From Talaromyces rugulosus (lineage: Eukaryota; Ascomycota; Eurotiomycetes; Eurotiales; Trichocomaceae), in the NCBI RefSeq assembly GCF_013368755.1, contig NC_049562.1:4774001-4838000 (forward strand): 64,000 bases of DNA. The letters are read 5' to 3'. Under the pieces are notes generated by a model, which had not been told where the DNA came from, ran no database searches, and was given only the letters and a program-made list of their open reading frames with translations. The position numbers and the translations under genes were made by a program. Positions 11,731 to 22,864 of the stretch are shown piece by piece (within the stretch, counting starts at the first letter, position 1; each line of letters opens with the position of its first letter).

Positions 11731-13784
11731 TTACCAGTCATCATCGTCATCCTTCTCGTCGTCTGTCCAACAGTTAGCAAGCCATAAAATAGAGAATCTA
11801 GAAAGGAATACATACCACTGCCGCTGACTTTTTGTTTTCGTTTAGCCAACGCACCCTGAAGGGCGTCTGCGAGACCACCACCACCAGGACCAGCACCAGG
11901 TGTTGACACAGCTGGTGTATCACTAGCTCCACCAGGAACCGCTGCGGCACTTCGGTCACGCTTTTCAGAAGCGTTGACCCTTCGCAACCCACCTCCACCA
12001 GAGGCACGAATGGCCGCAAGCAAACCGTCTCGTCCATCGCCACCTGATGGCAGAGGTGGCGGAGCTGGTCCTCCTGGCGGCGGAGGAGGTGCGGGAGGGC
12101 CCGATCCACCCGGAGGGGGTGGAGGAGGAGGCGGAGGAGCTCCTGTAGAAGGAGGTGGTGGTGGAGGGGGAGGGGGTGGTGCCCCGGAAGATGGAGGAGG
12201 CGGCGGCGGCGGCGGCGGTACTGGTGCTCCTGAAGATGGAGGCGGAGGTGGCGGAGGTGGTGGAGCTCCTGAGGATGGAGGAGGCGGTGGAGGCGGTACT
12301 GGACGAGAAGCCGAAGGAGGGGGGGGAGGAGACACCGGAACTCGTGCTGGAGGTGGAGGAGGAATAGGGGAAGCTGCTCCATACGAGTTTCTGAGCTGCG
12401 GACTATTATCGCGAGGTGGCGGAGGAGGTGGTGCATGGGCCGGACTGCGGCTAGGAGGTGCCGGCGGCGCTGAGACTTTGCGGTCCCCTTGGAATGGAGG
12501 AGGAACACCGTGTGGTCTTGGAGGCGGAGGCGGAGACTGGGAATGTTCCAACGGGGTTTTTGGTGGTCGCGGAGGCGGAGGAGGACCAGGTGTAACACTG
12601 GATGAGGCTCGTGGCCGGCCCGGTGCAGTCACAGGCTGAGCAAATTTACCAGCATCTGCAATTGGCGGTGGTGCTCGGAATCTTGGCCGAGGTGGTGAAG
12701 GTTCTCGAGGCGGCGGAGGAGCAGGGGCTTCAGGTTCTTGCAGCGTTGGAGACGCATCTGGTCGTCGGCGCGATGGAGGCGGTCGTGGAGGAGGACCGCG
12801 CCGACCACCACTGCCACCAGTATTCTGAGGACTGATTGCAGAAGCCTTTGGAGCTGGCGGCGCTGCTGGAGGAGGCGGCGGGGGTGCTTTAACTTTTCGA
12901 TCGTCTTCTGCAGAAGCTGCAGCCCCATCGGCGCTATCGGCCTGTTTCTGAATGTAGGATTTGATGAAATCTTCGTTGTCTTGGATTTGGTCTTCTGTAA
13001 TGCCCATTCCCCGTAACTCCGCTAGCACGCCTTGAATAGCTGGGTCAGTAAGATCCAATGACGAAGTTTTGGGCGCCGGCGTGGGAGCTAGGATCGGAGC
13101 TGGCGAAGGTTGTCTTGGAGCTGTAACAGGCGGAGGAGCACTTGGAGGAGCACTTGGAGGGGCACTTGGAGGAGCAATCAGAGGCGCACTCGGAGGGGCA
13201 GTCGGAGGCGCAACTGGTGCAGCAGTGGATGAACTTCGACCCAGCAGGCCTCCAAAGAGTGAGCGACCCGGTTTCCCATTCGATACTGGAGCCGGTCCTT
13301 GCCCGCGAGTGGAGGAGAACGGGGTCGCCTTCGTTTCTTTGCTTGCGCTTTTCTCACGCTCATGCATCTTTTTCATGAACGTTTTTGCCTCCTTCTCGTC
13401 GGCAAACGACAGGGCAGCCGGACATTCTTCTAACTCGAAAGTGTGGAAGAAAACACGGTCTTGGTTGTAATAGAAGCCCTCGTAGACTTCTTGATCCCAT
13501 ATAACTCCGCGGCTCGCGGGCTGTTGATGTTAGCCATTCTGCGCCCCGTGTTCACGGGTGAGTGCAATACGTACAGAGACATCGACAAGCTTGAGCCAGA
13601 AAGTGTGACCGACCAAGTCATTGGCAAGAACAGCAGCACCCTGCAGCCCTGTGTATGTCCATTTTTGGGTGCTAGGGTGGGCAACGTAGAGTCGCGCGAC
13701 ACCGACGGCAAGAATCTTGTTACCGGGCTTGGGAACCGTTCTCTTCACGGTTTCCTTATCCGCATCGGTCAGAATGGACGGCAT
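11731..13784 (-). CDS. las17: WASP homologue, actin nucleation-promoting factor
   Basis: Three exons: 13784-13575, 13520-11816 and 11762-11731; 648 residues. Introns of 54 bp (GTACGT..CAG) and 53 bp (GTATGT..CAG, CTAAC branch). An N-terminal WH1/EVH1 domain (about 10-120, including the WTYTGLQGAAVL strand and RVFFHTFELEEC) precedes a very long proline-rich centre (about 170-555, with runs of P separated by SSGA). The C-terminal VCA part has a WH2 motif (RDGLLAAIRASGGGGLRRV, from about 567), a central helix (LADALQGALAKRKQKV, about 622-637) and an acidic tail DDEKDDDDW. The 32-nt last exon supplies nearly all of that acidic tail, which contacts Arp2/3, so skipping it would remove activation. 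The protein drives actin patch assembly and endocytosis. No GTPase-binding domain is apparent, as in yeast Las17. Confidence 0.94.
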
Positions 13785-14783
13785 GGCGAGCGAGCCGGGG
13801 CTGATTCAGTCGAACTGAGGAGAGGAAATTTGTAGGCTGGCACTTTTAGTATCTTCGGTGATACATCGCAGGTGAGATGGCGCAACAGCGGAGGGCGGAC
13901 AATGTGCACCCACAGCGAATGTGGTATGTGATAGGTAGTACTGTCGGTGGAGCGCGGCCGGTTCGAACGATAGACGGCAGAATGGCGCAAAGAAGACTGG
14001 TGGCCGGTGTGTGGTGAAGGTGAGGCCGAAAGGGACAGTGGACAGTTTGTGGTCAGCGAGAGTTACGGACGGGGGTTTGGCTGGGCGGGTTGTTAGTAAC
14101 TTGTTAGTTAGGCAGCCGGCACGGACCAGGCGTGGCATTAGCCTTAATAGTGGGGTGGCCGCAGCTCTTCTAGAACCCGCCAACGCCAAACAGTATAGCT
14201 GAAAACTGCATTTACTGAAGGAAAGCCGGCCTAAGACGCTTTATTGCCACTGCCAGACTCTGCCTGTACGTATTCTGCGAGGTGTTGGCGCTGTATAGAA
14301 AAACGCCTGGTCCAAAAACACGAGCTGGCTACGTCATCGTCGGCAGCGTGCATATACACAACACGAGGGGGGCCTGCGTCTGCAATGTTGTTTGAAGTGA
14401 TTGTTTATTTTATATTTTACACAATATTATTAATGAGTCGATATATCGTAACTCAACTGGTGTTGATAGCATGAACACGCCGTCCATGGAGAGCCACGAT
14501 AAGATGTCCATACCGACTAACTATGCCATTTCAGGCAACATTGGGCTTTGACGCTGAGTATGGCGTACACTGTACCACTCTTGGAATATTTTATATAATA
14601 CATACATGTATTGCTATATATTTTTCTATCTGCCGCAAATTATTAATTTACATCAAATTATTTTACTTAATCTACGAGGAACAATATCTTAGGCAATCGC
14701 GTTCAGAGAGGTCACGTGGCCACCCGTCATATTTCAGCCGGAGCGCGACTTCTCCGAACGCGCCAGAGACAGCGTGAATCCTC
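13785..14783. other. Divergent promoter, WASP / XPF
   Basis: About 1 kb between divergent start codons. A CACGTG core lies near 14713, about 70 bp upstream of the XPF start. The minus-strand frame 13806-14189 is not supported by family features. Confidence 0.45.
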
Positions 14784-17700
14784 ATGTCCCAACGACCGAG
14801 TGCCCCGGTGAAGCTTTCGTTGCCTCTGGTGAGTTGTATTCTACATATCCATATAGAGAGAGAGAGAGAGAGAATATCCGTCCTGATTATCATCTCCCCC
14901 AGCAATACCAACAAGACCTCTTCAACGAGCTCCGCAACGAAGATGAGCTCGTTGTCCTCGCCCGGGGCCTCGGGCTTTTGCGTCTTGTGACGAACCTGCT
15001 CCACACCTATGATGCGGCGGGAAATAGCCTGGTCCTGGTTGTGGGGGCAGATGATCGCGAGAATGAGTGGATCGGTGAAGGTATGTGTTGCAGAGGCTAT
15101 CATTGCTAGTAATATAAAAAGGAATTCGTGACTGATGTTCCACAAAGCCCTCGCCGAACACTATGCCATCAGCAAAACCCCCTTGGCCCGCGGGTTGAAA
15201 GTAATTAATACCGATAGAGCGGGTGTGCCTATGAGGTGCGTTATAGCCAAGCAATCTCGACAACCACTAACCAATCTAGATCCAAGATATACGAACAAGG
15301 CGGCATATTGAGTGTCACATCGCGTATACTTGTCGTGGATTTATTGTCAAGTAGGTTTTGGAGCCATAGAAACGACGCCTTGAGAATAGACCACTGATGG
15401 CATGCCAGAGCTGCTTGACCCAGAGAAAATCACCGGCATCATTTTATTGCATGCAGAGAGGCAAGTGAATTGTTAGGATTTTTTTGTGGATATAGTTAAC
15501 CTCGGACCAGGGTAGTTGCAACCGCCTTGGAAGCGTTTATAGTCCGAGTTTACCGTCAATTTAACAAGTCTGGCTTCTTAAAAGCATTTTCTGACAGCCC
15601 CGAGCCCTTCACCACTGGGTTTGCACCATTGTCAAATATGATGCGAAATCTCTTCATGAGAAAACCTTCTTTATGGCCCAGATTTCACGTTACCGTTGCA
15701 GAATCTCTTGAAGGCCGTCGCAAGGCGGAAGTGATTGAACTCGAGGTTCCCATGAGTGACAAAATGAGAGAGATTCAAAACGCGGTTTTGGAATGTGTTG
15801 AAACGAGCATTTCCGAGCTCAAAAAGGCCAACTCTGGCCTAGATATGGAAGATTGGACTTTGGACAGTGCGCTACATAAGAACTTTGATGTGTCGATACG
15901 GAGGCAGTTGGATCCTATATGGCATCGTGTTAGCTTTAGGACTCGGCAAATTGCGAGCGACCTGACAGTCCTGAGAGCGATACTACAGTAAGAATTGTTG
16001 TCCTATGCATCCATGATATTGCTAACTCTTATAGCTCTCTTCTCACCTACGATGCCGTGTCTCTATTGAAATACTTGGACACTATTGTCGCAGCGCATTC
16101 TGCTCCCCCGGGGTCAACAAGGCACAGTTTTTCACCATGGCTCTTCCTCGATGCTGCACATGTCCTATTCGAGACTGCAAAATCACGCGTGTATAGAGGC
16201 AAGATTACCGGAGACGACACCACACCGTTTTCAACTTCCTTTTCAACAGCGTTGCAACCCGTGTTAGAAGAACAGCCAAAGTGGAATGTGCTTGCCGAAA
16301 TCCTTCAAGAAATTGAGCAGGATGCCTACCTCAATCCGACAACCCGCGATGATTCACATAGTACTGTTCTGATCATGTGCAGCGATCAACGCACATGCAA
16401 ACAAGTTCGAGGCTTTTTAGAGTCGAGGCATGTGAAGCCAAGTGCAAATATTGATTTGGAACAACTTGATTCCGACGAAGCCGACTCTGCAGGAGATTCA
16501 TCCGCCGAATTAATGATGCGAAGGAAGCTGAGAGAATATTTGAATTGGAAGCAGAACTTTACTCACGTTAGAGAGAACTTGTATTCTTCAAAACAGAGCT
16601 CAAATGATACGCCCAGTCGCGGATCAAATACATCGACTGCTACAGGAAGAGCACCTCCAAACAAACGACGCCGTGTGCGAGGTGGTGCTGCGGGTCCTAC
16701 CATGGCTGGACGAACACCGAACAGCAGTGTCCAGGCCGATGTTGAAGCGCCTATTCAAGTTTCCGAGTTATTAGACGATCTACAACCACGCGGCGAGGAA
16801 GAAACTTTGAAAGAAGACGTTATTGTTGACGATTTGGAGGATATGGAAGACTACTACGAGCTTTACGATATGAATGACCTTGTTATGATTCACCCTTATG
16901 ATGGTGATATGGACGAACGGATTCTAGAGGAAGCTCGTCCGCGGTATATTATTATGTACGAACCAGATGCTGCTTTCATACGCCGAGTAGAGGTGTATCG
17001 CAGCTCCCATACGGACCGCAATGTGCGAGTATACTTCATGTACTATGGAGGATCTGTCGAAGAACAGCGTTACCTGAGCGCAGTTCGACGAGAAAAAGAT
17101 GCATTCACCAAGCTCATCAAAGAGAAGAGTGTAAGTGTTTTCTCAGAACAGTATATATTTCATTTTTGACTGATCAAAACCCACCAGGGTATGGCCGTTA
17201 CTTTGACCCATGATAAGAGCCTCGAGGATCCAGAAGAGCTATTTTTGAGAACCGTCAACACTCGAATCGCAGGTGGCGGGAGATTGGCAGCAACAGCGGC
17301 ACCACTCACTGTTGTCGTTGATGTTCGAGAATTCCGAAGTGCGCTTCCGTCGTTGCTTCATGGTCGTAGCAATGTCGTCGTGCCCTGTCAACTGACGGTT
17401 GGAGATTATGTCTTGACACCAGATATATGTGTCGAGCGTAAGTCGGTGCGAGATCTAATCAGCTCTCTTAAGAACGGACGCCTATATAACCAAGCCGAGA
17501 CCATGCTTCAACACTACAAGAACCCGATGCTCTTGATCGAATTCGACCAGAACAAATCCTTCACCTTTGACGCATTTGCTTCGGCTTCGATGCCTAGCAC
17601 AGGCTTTCTTTCAGATTACGTTTTCACATCATCCGGGAACCCTACCACGGTGGCGAATAGCAGCTCCTTGGCCAATCCGTCCAGCCCCAAGTCTGCACAA

Positions 17701-18123
17701 CATATGCTGGTTCTTCTGACACTCGCATTTCCTCGCCTTAAAATCATCTGGTCTTCGTCACCCTCCCAAACGGCGGAGATCTTTGCAGAGCTTAAAAAGA
17801 ATAACCCAGAACCCGATCCTATTCGGGCAGTCCAAATTGGTCTTGATATCGACATTTCTGAATCAGCCAGCTCTGGAAACGTCATGGCTGCCTCTGGAAT
17901 CGAGCATCGAGCATTTAACCAGCTTCCACAGGATATGCTTCGCGCCGTTCCCGGTGTAAACCCGGCAGTCCTCGAGCGGCTGACTGTGGAGACGAGTAAT
18001 ATTCATCAACTCGCAAATATGGACGTGGAAGAACTCAATCCACTTGTTGGGAGAGAAACGGGGCGAAAGATTGTGAGGTTTTTCAGGAAAAACGTTTTTG
18101 AAAATAATGATGGGGGTTCGTGA
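14784..18123 (+). CDS. rad1: XPF/RAD1 structure-specific DNA repair endonuclease
   Basis: Eight exons: 14784-14828, 14903-15080, 15148-15235, 15280-15350, 15409-15460, 15511-15987, 16035-17130 and 17188-18123; 980 residues. Six introns are GT-AG (44-74 bp). The intron 15461-15510 starts with GC (AGAG then GCAAGT), needed to read HAERVVATALEAFIVRVYRQ. The N-terminal half is the degenerate SF2 helicase-like module (TSRILVVDLLSKLLDPEKITG; YRQFNKSGFLKAFSD; LWPRFHVTVAESLEG). A disordered linker holds KRRRVRG. The ERCC4 nuclease carries VVVDVREFRS, GDYVL and the catalytic ERKSVRD (about 752-758), all intact, and a tandem helix-hairpin-helix region ends the protein. With ERCC1/RAD10 it cuts 5' of lesions in nucleotide excision repair and acts in crosslink repair and single-strand annealing. 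The size is usual for fungal XPF. Confidence 0.95.
14855..14873. repeat. (AG)n microsatellite in XPF intron 1
   Basis: About nine AG units within the first intron (14829-14902), which at 74 bp is the longest in the gene. Likely neutral length variation. Confidence 0.8.
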
Positions 18124-18768
18124 GCTTAGATGTTAGTATTACGGGTAAAGTTATGACTGTTGTAAGTGACTCATTGAGATATTTAAAAATATAAAGACAG
18201 AAGGATATGTGCATTGCCAACTCCTACTGGTATGCTATCTATGAATCCCAACAACTTTTTAGCCTCCACGTGAACAAACATCATAGTTATCATAAGGAAA
18301 TAAAAAATGACGTATAAGCGGGGGAATTAGGCACGACACAATGCAGAGCTTGCACTTGGCCTTGGAAGTACAACAGGAATCATTGTTAAGAAAATGGACC
18401 ATTCCCGCGAAACAGCACCAACAAAGAAGGTTGGAGTGAGGAGATTTCGTGCCAGGCCATTGAACCTAAACATGCGAATACACCCATGAGTGCACTATCA
18501 TGACCTGCCGAGAGGTGCGACTGCAGTGTCTCGTAGAACATGGACAAAGTCAGCAGGTTTAAACTGGTGCCTCTTTTAAACCAGGTCAAGCAATGAGGTT
18601 CGTAGGTGAAACATCATGTGTATAAAGTTTCAGAGATGAGGTTATCGATTTCAAAAGCAAAGTTGTCTCAAATAGAAAGCGATTCAAATGGACCATGGCA
18701 CTGGGTAGCGGTGGAGTATGCCAGCTCTGCCTGTTGAATGGCAACTCCGCCGGGGTTGGTGGGGATTT
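18124..18768. other. Convergent 3' region, XPF / eIF1A
   Basis: 645 bp of shared 3' flank. The minus-strand frame 18386-18589 has no recognisable features. Nothing else is visible. Confidence 0.5.
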
Positions 18769-19289
18769 TTAGATCTCGTCGACGTCGATCTCCTTGTCGT
18801 CGCTGCTGTCGCGGTCCTCGTCGAACTCGACGTTGTCCTCGAAGCCCTCGTGGCCGTAGGTGTCGGTCTCGTTGATCTTGGCTGTCTCCGGCAACTCGCC
18901 GTAGGCCTTGAGACTACGGGCCTCATCGGCGTTGTATTTCATGATGACATCGCCTTTTTCGTCTTGATAGTCGCGAAGCGAGAGCAGGATGATGTCGCCC
19001 TGGTTGATCCACACCTTCTTGCGCAGTTTTCCTCGGATGTGCGCCAAGCGCTTCTCGCCATCAAAACACTGAGCCTCGAGGCGTCCGTTGCCCAGCATTT
19101 TCACGACCTGGGCGTATTCCTGGCCATCCTCCTTGAAGATGAGCTCGCGCTTCTCGTTGTCGTTTTCGTTCTTTCCACGACGTCTGTTCTTACCACCCTG
19201 TATTTTTTTGACAAGTTAGTCGGCCGTCGCGAGACAAAAAGCGGGGTATTCCAAAGGCCAAGGCTTACCTTTCCCTTATTCTTAGGCAT
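18769..19289 (-). CDS. tif11: Translation initiation factor eIF1A
   Basis: Two exons: 19289-19269 and 19197-18769; 149 residues. The first exon is only 21 nt (MPKNKGK) and the 71-bp intron (GTAAGC..CAG) is phase 0. The N-terminal basic tail continues GGKNRRRGK. The OB-fold follows ([59 protein letters not shown]). The C-terminal acidic tail is rich in Asp and Glu. eIF1A binds the 40S A site and promotes scanning and start-codon selection. The length matches the family, and every element expected is present. Confidence 0.97.
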
Positions 19290-19686
19290 CTTGAGACGGC
19301 ACTTGCAATTTCACGCAGTTGAAATGACCAGTCGTCTGGATTTTATGAAGGGGGGAGCGAGTGCTGCGGGCGGCGGTGTTGTCGAGAAGAAAGAGGGGGG
19401 GCGCAGTGTGGCAATTTAAAAAGCCCTCTGTGGTGGGGGGTGCGCGGCGGGCGCTGTAACTTGTTGACGCCTGATTCTTCCCGATTCGCTGCTAAGAGAT
19501 TTTTCTGTGCGTGCCTCAGGCGCCGAAGTTGACCGCCCGTGGTTCTGCCGGCAGCGCAACAGCACCTCGATTATTCTCTCTTTGTCAATGTATTCCGGGG
19601 GGATGGGCCTATCGCAGTGGACCTGTCGTCGCTAATATGAGCTTTTGCATTGCTAGATCCCAGCCAACACTGGTAACGAATCCATC
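19290..19686. other. Divergent promoter, eIF1A / RnpA-like gene
   Basis: 397 bp between divergent starts, relatively GC-rich next to eIF1A. No gene seen. Confidence 0.5.
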
Positions 19687-20235
19687 ATGAGACTCCCCCC
19701 GTTGCAGAGCCCTTTGGTGGTCAAAACGAGGAGCGTGGGATCCCCAAATTACCTCTGCTACTACCACGACACATGCATCATGACCAGATGGGCTGCAGAA
19801 CACACCGGATCGCAGCCACATCCTCTGAAGCCCAAAATCCAGCATCTTTACAAGGACCGGGATCGGAACACGTTTTGGTGGCGGGCTATTTCACATACAA
19901 TTCCGCTGAAGAAAGTCGTCCGAACGACCACTGCGAAACGCGTACGCAAGATCTTCTGCGAGGTACTTTACCAGCAAGGATATGATCCGGTTGGACGACC
20001 TCTCGCCCTCGAAAATTTACCGATGCAAATACCTCTTCGCCAGCAACCTATACGTGGGTTTTGTGACATTATCATCTCGAAAGGCGCCGTCACACAAGAA
20101 CCAGCGGACATGAAGCGCGAACTGACGGGCCTTTTTCTCCGTACATTGAGGGGCATGGAGACGATGAGAAAGAACCGTGGCGCAAAGAGCGATGCTGCGA
20201 TTAATGATATCTCGCAACTAATACGTACGGCATAA
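19687..20235 (+). CDS. Uncharacterised basic protein with RnpA-like C-terminal pattern
   Basis: Single exon, 182 residues, ATG at 19687 (a later ATG at 19780 is possible). I do not recognise a named fungal family. The N-terminal third has paired Cys/His and aromatics (PNYLCYYHDTC), then LKPKIQHLYKDRDRNTFWWR. The centre (about 78-99) is strongly basic: PLKKVVRTTTAKRVRKIF. It is followed after a loop by GFCDIIISKGAV and a short helix DMKRELTGLFLRTL. That order (basic KKxVR..KRxRxxF helix, then a DhhhxxKG strand, then a short helix) is the layout of the C-terminal half of bacterial RNase P protein RnpA, but the RNR part of the RNRxKR motif is replaced by TTA. A mitochondrial or RNA-binding role is inference only. 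Confidence 0.55.
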   Translation: MRLPPLQSPLVVKTRSVGSPNYLCYYHDTCIMTRWAAEHTGSQPHPLKPKIQHLYKDRDRNTFWWRAISHTIPLKKVVRTTTAKRVRKIFCEVLYQQGYDPVGRPLALENLPMQIPLRQQPIRGFCDIIISKGAVTQEPADMKRELTGLFLRTLRGMETMRKNRGAKSDAAINDISQLIRTA

Positions 20236-20623
20236 AGCCGTACAATAATGTGACCATTATTTTTGTATAATATTCTTGTTATAATAACCCTCAACTCTAT
20301 TTGTGTACCCGGGGACATTGAAAAATGCATAAAGGTAGCATCCTGACGAAAAATAAGATAGCACAAGATGAAGCATCTCTAATTCTCTATCTTCTTAAGA
20401 AGATATTAATAGCAGCGGTGGGTCATAAAACGTGGCCATGTTCCGTGATTGGGCAAGTCCGGCCCGGTGCCTGGGGGGCTTGGCGCATTCTCTCGGCATC
20501 GTCGCCCTCAGGCGTTACGTTTCAACATCGTTTCAATCAACCGCAACTGCAGTGCTCGATTCGCCTATTGCTCTTTATTCATCCAAGTCGTTATATCTGC
20601 GTCCTCGGATTGGACTTGCCAAT
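20236..20623. other. Intergenic, tandem genes
   Basis: 388 bp between the RnpA-like gene and CHS5, holding the 3' flank of the first and the promoter and leader of the second. The frame upstream of the CHS5 ATG is open but has no conserved content. Confidence 0.5.
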
Positions 20624-21963
20624 ATGCTGGTCTCATTGACTGTGGGCAAGGTCGACGCTGGTGTTGCCGTGTTGTTGACACAAGACAACCGACTGGTAGG
20701 TCTTCGCTCCGGAGAAGAATATCCATTGTTTATGCAGAATGGATAAAGAATCTCTTGCTCGTTAATTTTGCTATGCTCGCCAAAATAACTAACCGACTTT
20801 TTCAACTATAGATCGAATTCCCGTCCGTGCTGCTTCCGACTAACATTAGCTCAGGAAGCATTGTCGACATCGATGTCTCAAGGAACCACGCCGCCGAATC
20901 AACAAGCATAGGAAATTTCCAATCGCTTCAAAAACGTATCCTGAATACATACGGCCTCGAAACACCTTCTGCGCCCATTCTCCGCCTGCGCAATGCAACA
21001 CAGACCTCCCTCGTCCTGGAATGGGATCCGATCAATCTGGCCACCGCCTCCCTGAAATCCCTGTCCTTATATCGCAACGGCTCCAAGGCTGGCTCGATAC
21101 CTCGTCCACTGGAAATGCTCAGCACTAAGATCAGCGGCCTTGCTATACATACCGAGTACACGTTCCATCTTGTCTTGCGCACATCTGCCGGCACGTATCA
21201 TTCGGAGAAATTGACATGCCGCACTCACAAGATGACCGATCTCTCTGGTATTACAGTCAGCCCCGGTGTTATGCCACAGCCTCAGAAAGAAGCTCTGGTT
21301 CGCGCGGTCGATCGAATTGGCGGCAAGCTCATCGACACTGTTCGCATAGACACAACACACTTTGTCTGTACCGAAGGTCGTGGTCCTCTGTGGGAGAAGG
21401 CCGTTGAAATGAATATTCCCGTGGTGCGGCCGGAATGGGTGGATGCATGTGAATCAGAGGGAACGATTGTTGGTGTTCGAGGCTACTACCTGAATGCGGA
21501 CCCAAAACATCGGCAACTGGGACCACGACAAACATCCCAGCAGCAGCAACAACAGCAACAACAAGAAACAGAATCGACGGTTCCAGGTACCACAACTCCC
21601 CCGACAGGAAGCCAGTTAAACCTTCCCTCGCGGCCTGCCCCTGAAGAAGTACCCGAAGGACCCCCTACACCCTTTCCAGGCGCCCCCACCGAGATGAATG
21701 AGAATCCAGAGGAGGAGGAGGAGGAGGAAGAAGAAGAGGAAAAAACTCCACCGCCCCTACCTCCAAAAGACGAGGATGCTGAAACGCCGAAGCAAAATGG
21801 AGAGAAGGGGACGAACGGAGAGCAGGACGAAGACGACAGCGACAAAGAAAGCGAGGCACCGAAGGATTCACCACAAAAGCCATCCTCTGAGGATCAGGTT
21901 GCCAAAAAGCCAAGCCAGGGTCAGCAAGAGGGTGAGGGGGAGCTAGAAGAGGTCTCGCTATAG
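20624..21963 (+). CDS. chs5: Exomer scaffold CHS5 (chitin synthase export)
   Basis: Two exons: 20624-20695 and 20812-21963; 407 residues. The 116-bp intron (GTAGGT..TAG, AACTAAC branch) follows the short N-terminal segment VSLTVGKVDAGVAVLLTQD, typical of Chs5. Next come a fibronectin type III domain (about 75-162, LVLEWDPI) and a BRCT domain (about 165-252, DTTHFVCTEG and RPEWVDACE), the FBE unit that binds Arf1 and holds the exomer coat. The tail is low-complexity: a Gln run coded by CAG/CAA near 21538-21567, a Glu run from GAG near 21709-21735, and Lys/Glu-rich sequence. Exomer sorts chitin synthase III and similar cargo from the trans-Golgi to the surface. The tail is much shorter than in budding yeast Chs5. 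Confidence 0.94.
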
Positions 21964-22534
21964 TGCTTTGACGAGGTGCCAGTCATGCTCGCTATTTTTA
22001 TTTGCCCCGCTGATACAGTAGCATGTAACTATTACTTTTCCTGATGTTTTTAATTTATAATGAATAGCCTTTCTTGCAATACATTATTCTGACCGCTGAT
22101 AGGGAGTCCACATATGCATCTAATAATCCTTGCATTGTCTTCCTAATTGCCCTTAAATAATATTAGGCACTGATAACGGCCAATAAGAGAAAAAGACTTA
22201 TGTCAATAGGGCAAATCCTCTAGCCGCGTTCTTTGAGCAAAGGCAGGTTCGTGGACAAATTACTTTGTTTGCATAGAAACCTTTGTCAACTGGTGGATCC
22301 TTCTTTGTATAAAAATCTCTTTAGGCAGCTATCAGGATGCCGACGAAAAAGATTAGATGAAACAACAACATTGGAAGGCATTAGTAAACATTGGTGGTGC
22401 CTCTTAAAATGTTCCTCTTGCCACCCACTTGACACTGTTCTTCATACTCTCACAACACTGGTACATGTACTTCTCGCCACACCACTACTTCCACTCATAC
22501 CACATTGCTTCATCCTCGACCTAGCAACGCCACA
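21964..22534. other. Intergenic, tandem genes
   Basis: 571 bp. The frame at 22233-22547 has no features. Nothing visible beyond the flanks of the neighbouring genes. Confidence 0.45.
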
Positions 22535-22864
22535 ATGTCCCCAGTGACGCTTAGAGGTACATCAACCGATAGAAATAACGCCCAAGAGCCTCCTCATGAG
22601 CAGACTATCCATCTGACTCAGGGCTACGAAACCCCCGAACAACGCCAGCGCCGATTGGAGAAGTACAGTCTTTGGGCAGGCATATTCCTGACCTTAATCA
22701 GCTTCGTGACGATGATTTATATGTTGAATTTCCTGTTCAAGTCGCGCTCGGTGTACAAGCCAGAATTTTCCTCACCATTTCCGATATCCAGCCCACCACC
22801 ATATAATGTTGAAACTTTGGCACCAGTCAGTGAAGTTCCCCAAGTTGATGGCGAGAGTATTTAG
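22535..22864 (+). CDS. Small one-TM protein, unknown function
   Basis: Single exon, 109 residues, starting at the ATG at 22535 in a good context (CCACAATGT). The frame is open upstream but only with non-ATG codons. A polar N-terminus with a charged segment (TPEQRQRRLEKYSLW) leads into one membrane helix (about 48-67, GIFLTLISFVTMIYMLNFLF), then a Ser/Pro-rich tail. The Arg/Lys cluster before the helix suggests an N-in orientation, as for a tail-proximal ER or organelle membrane protein. I do not recognise a family. The existence of the gene rests on its start context and membrane helix. Confidence 0.55.
   Translation: MSPVTLRGTSTDRNNAQEPPHEQTIHLTQGYETPEQRQRRLEKYSLWAGIFLTLISFVTMIYMLNFLFKSRSVYKPEFSSPFPISSPPPYNVETLAPVSEVPQVDGESI

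Noticed and set aside
11974..12639. 221-residue Gly-rich plus-strand frame opposite WASP
   Set aside because: It is the antisense shadow of the proline-rich WASP repeats (CCN codons read as GGN). No start context, no family.
13955..13980. GGTTCGAAC motif resembling a tRNA T-loop
   Set aside because: No matching A-box, acceptor stem or cloverleaf spacing could be found around it.
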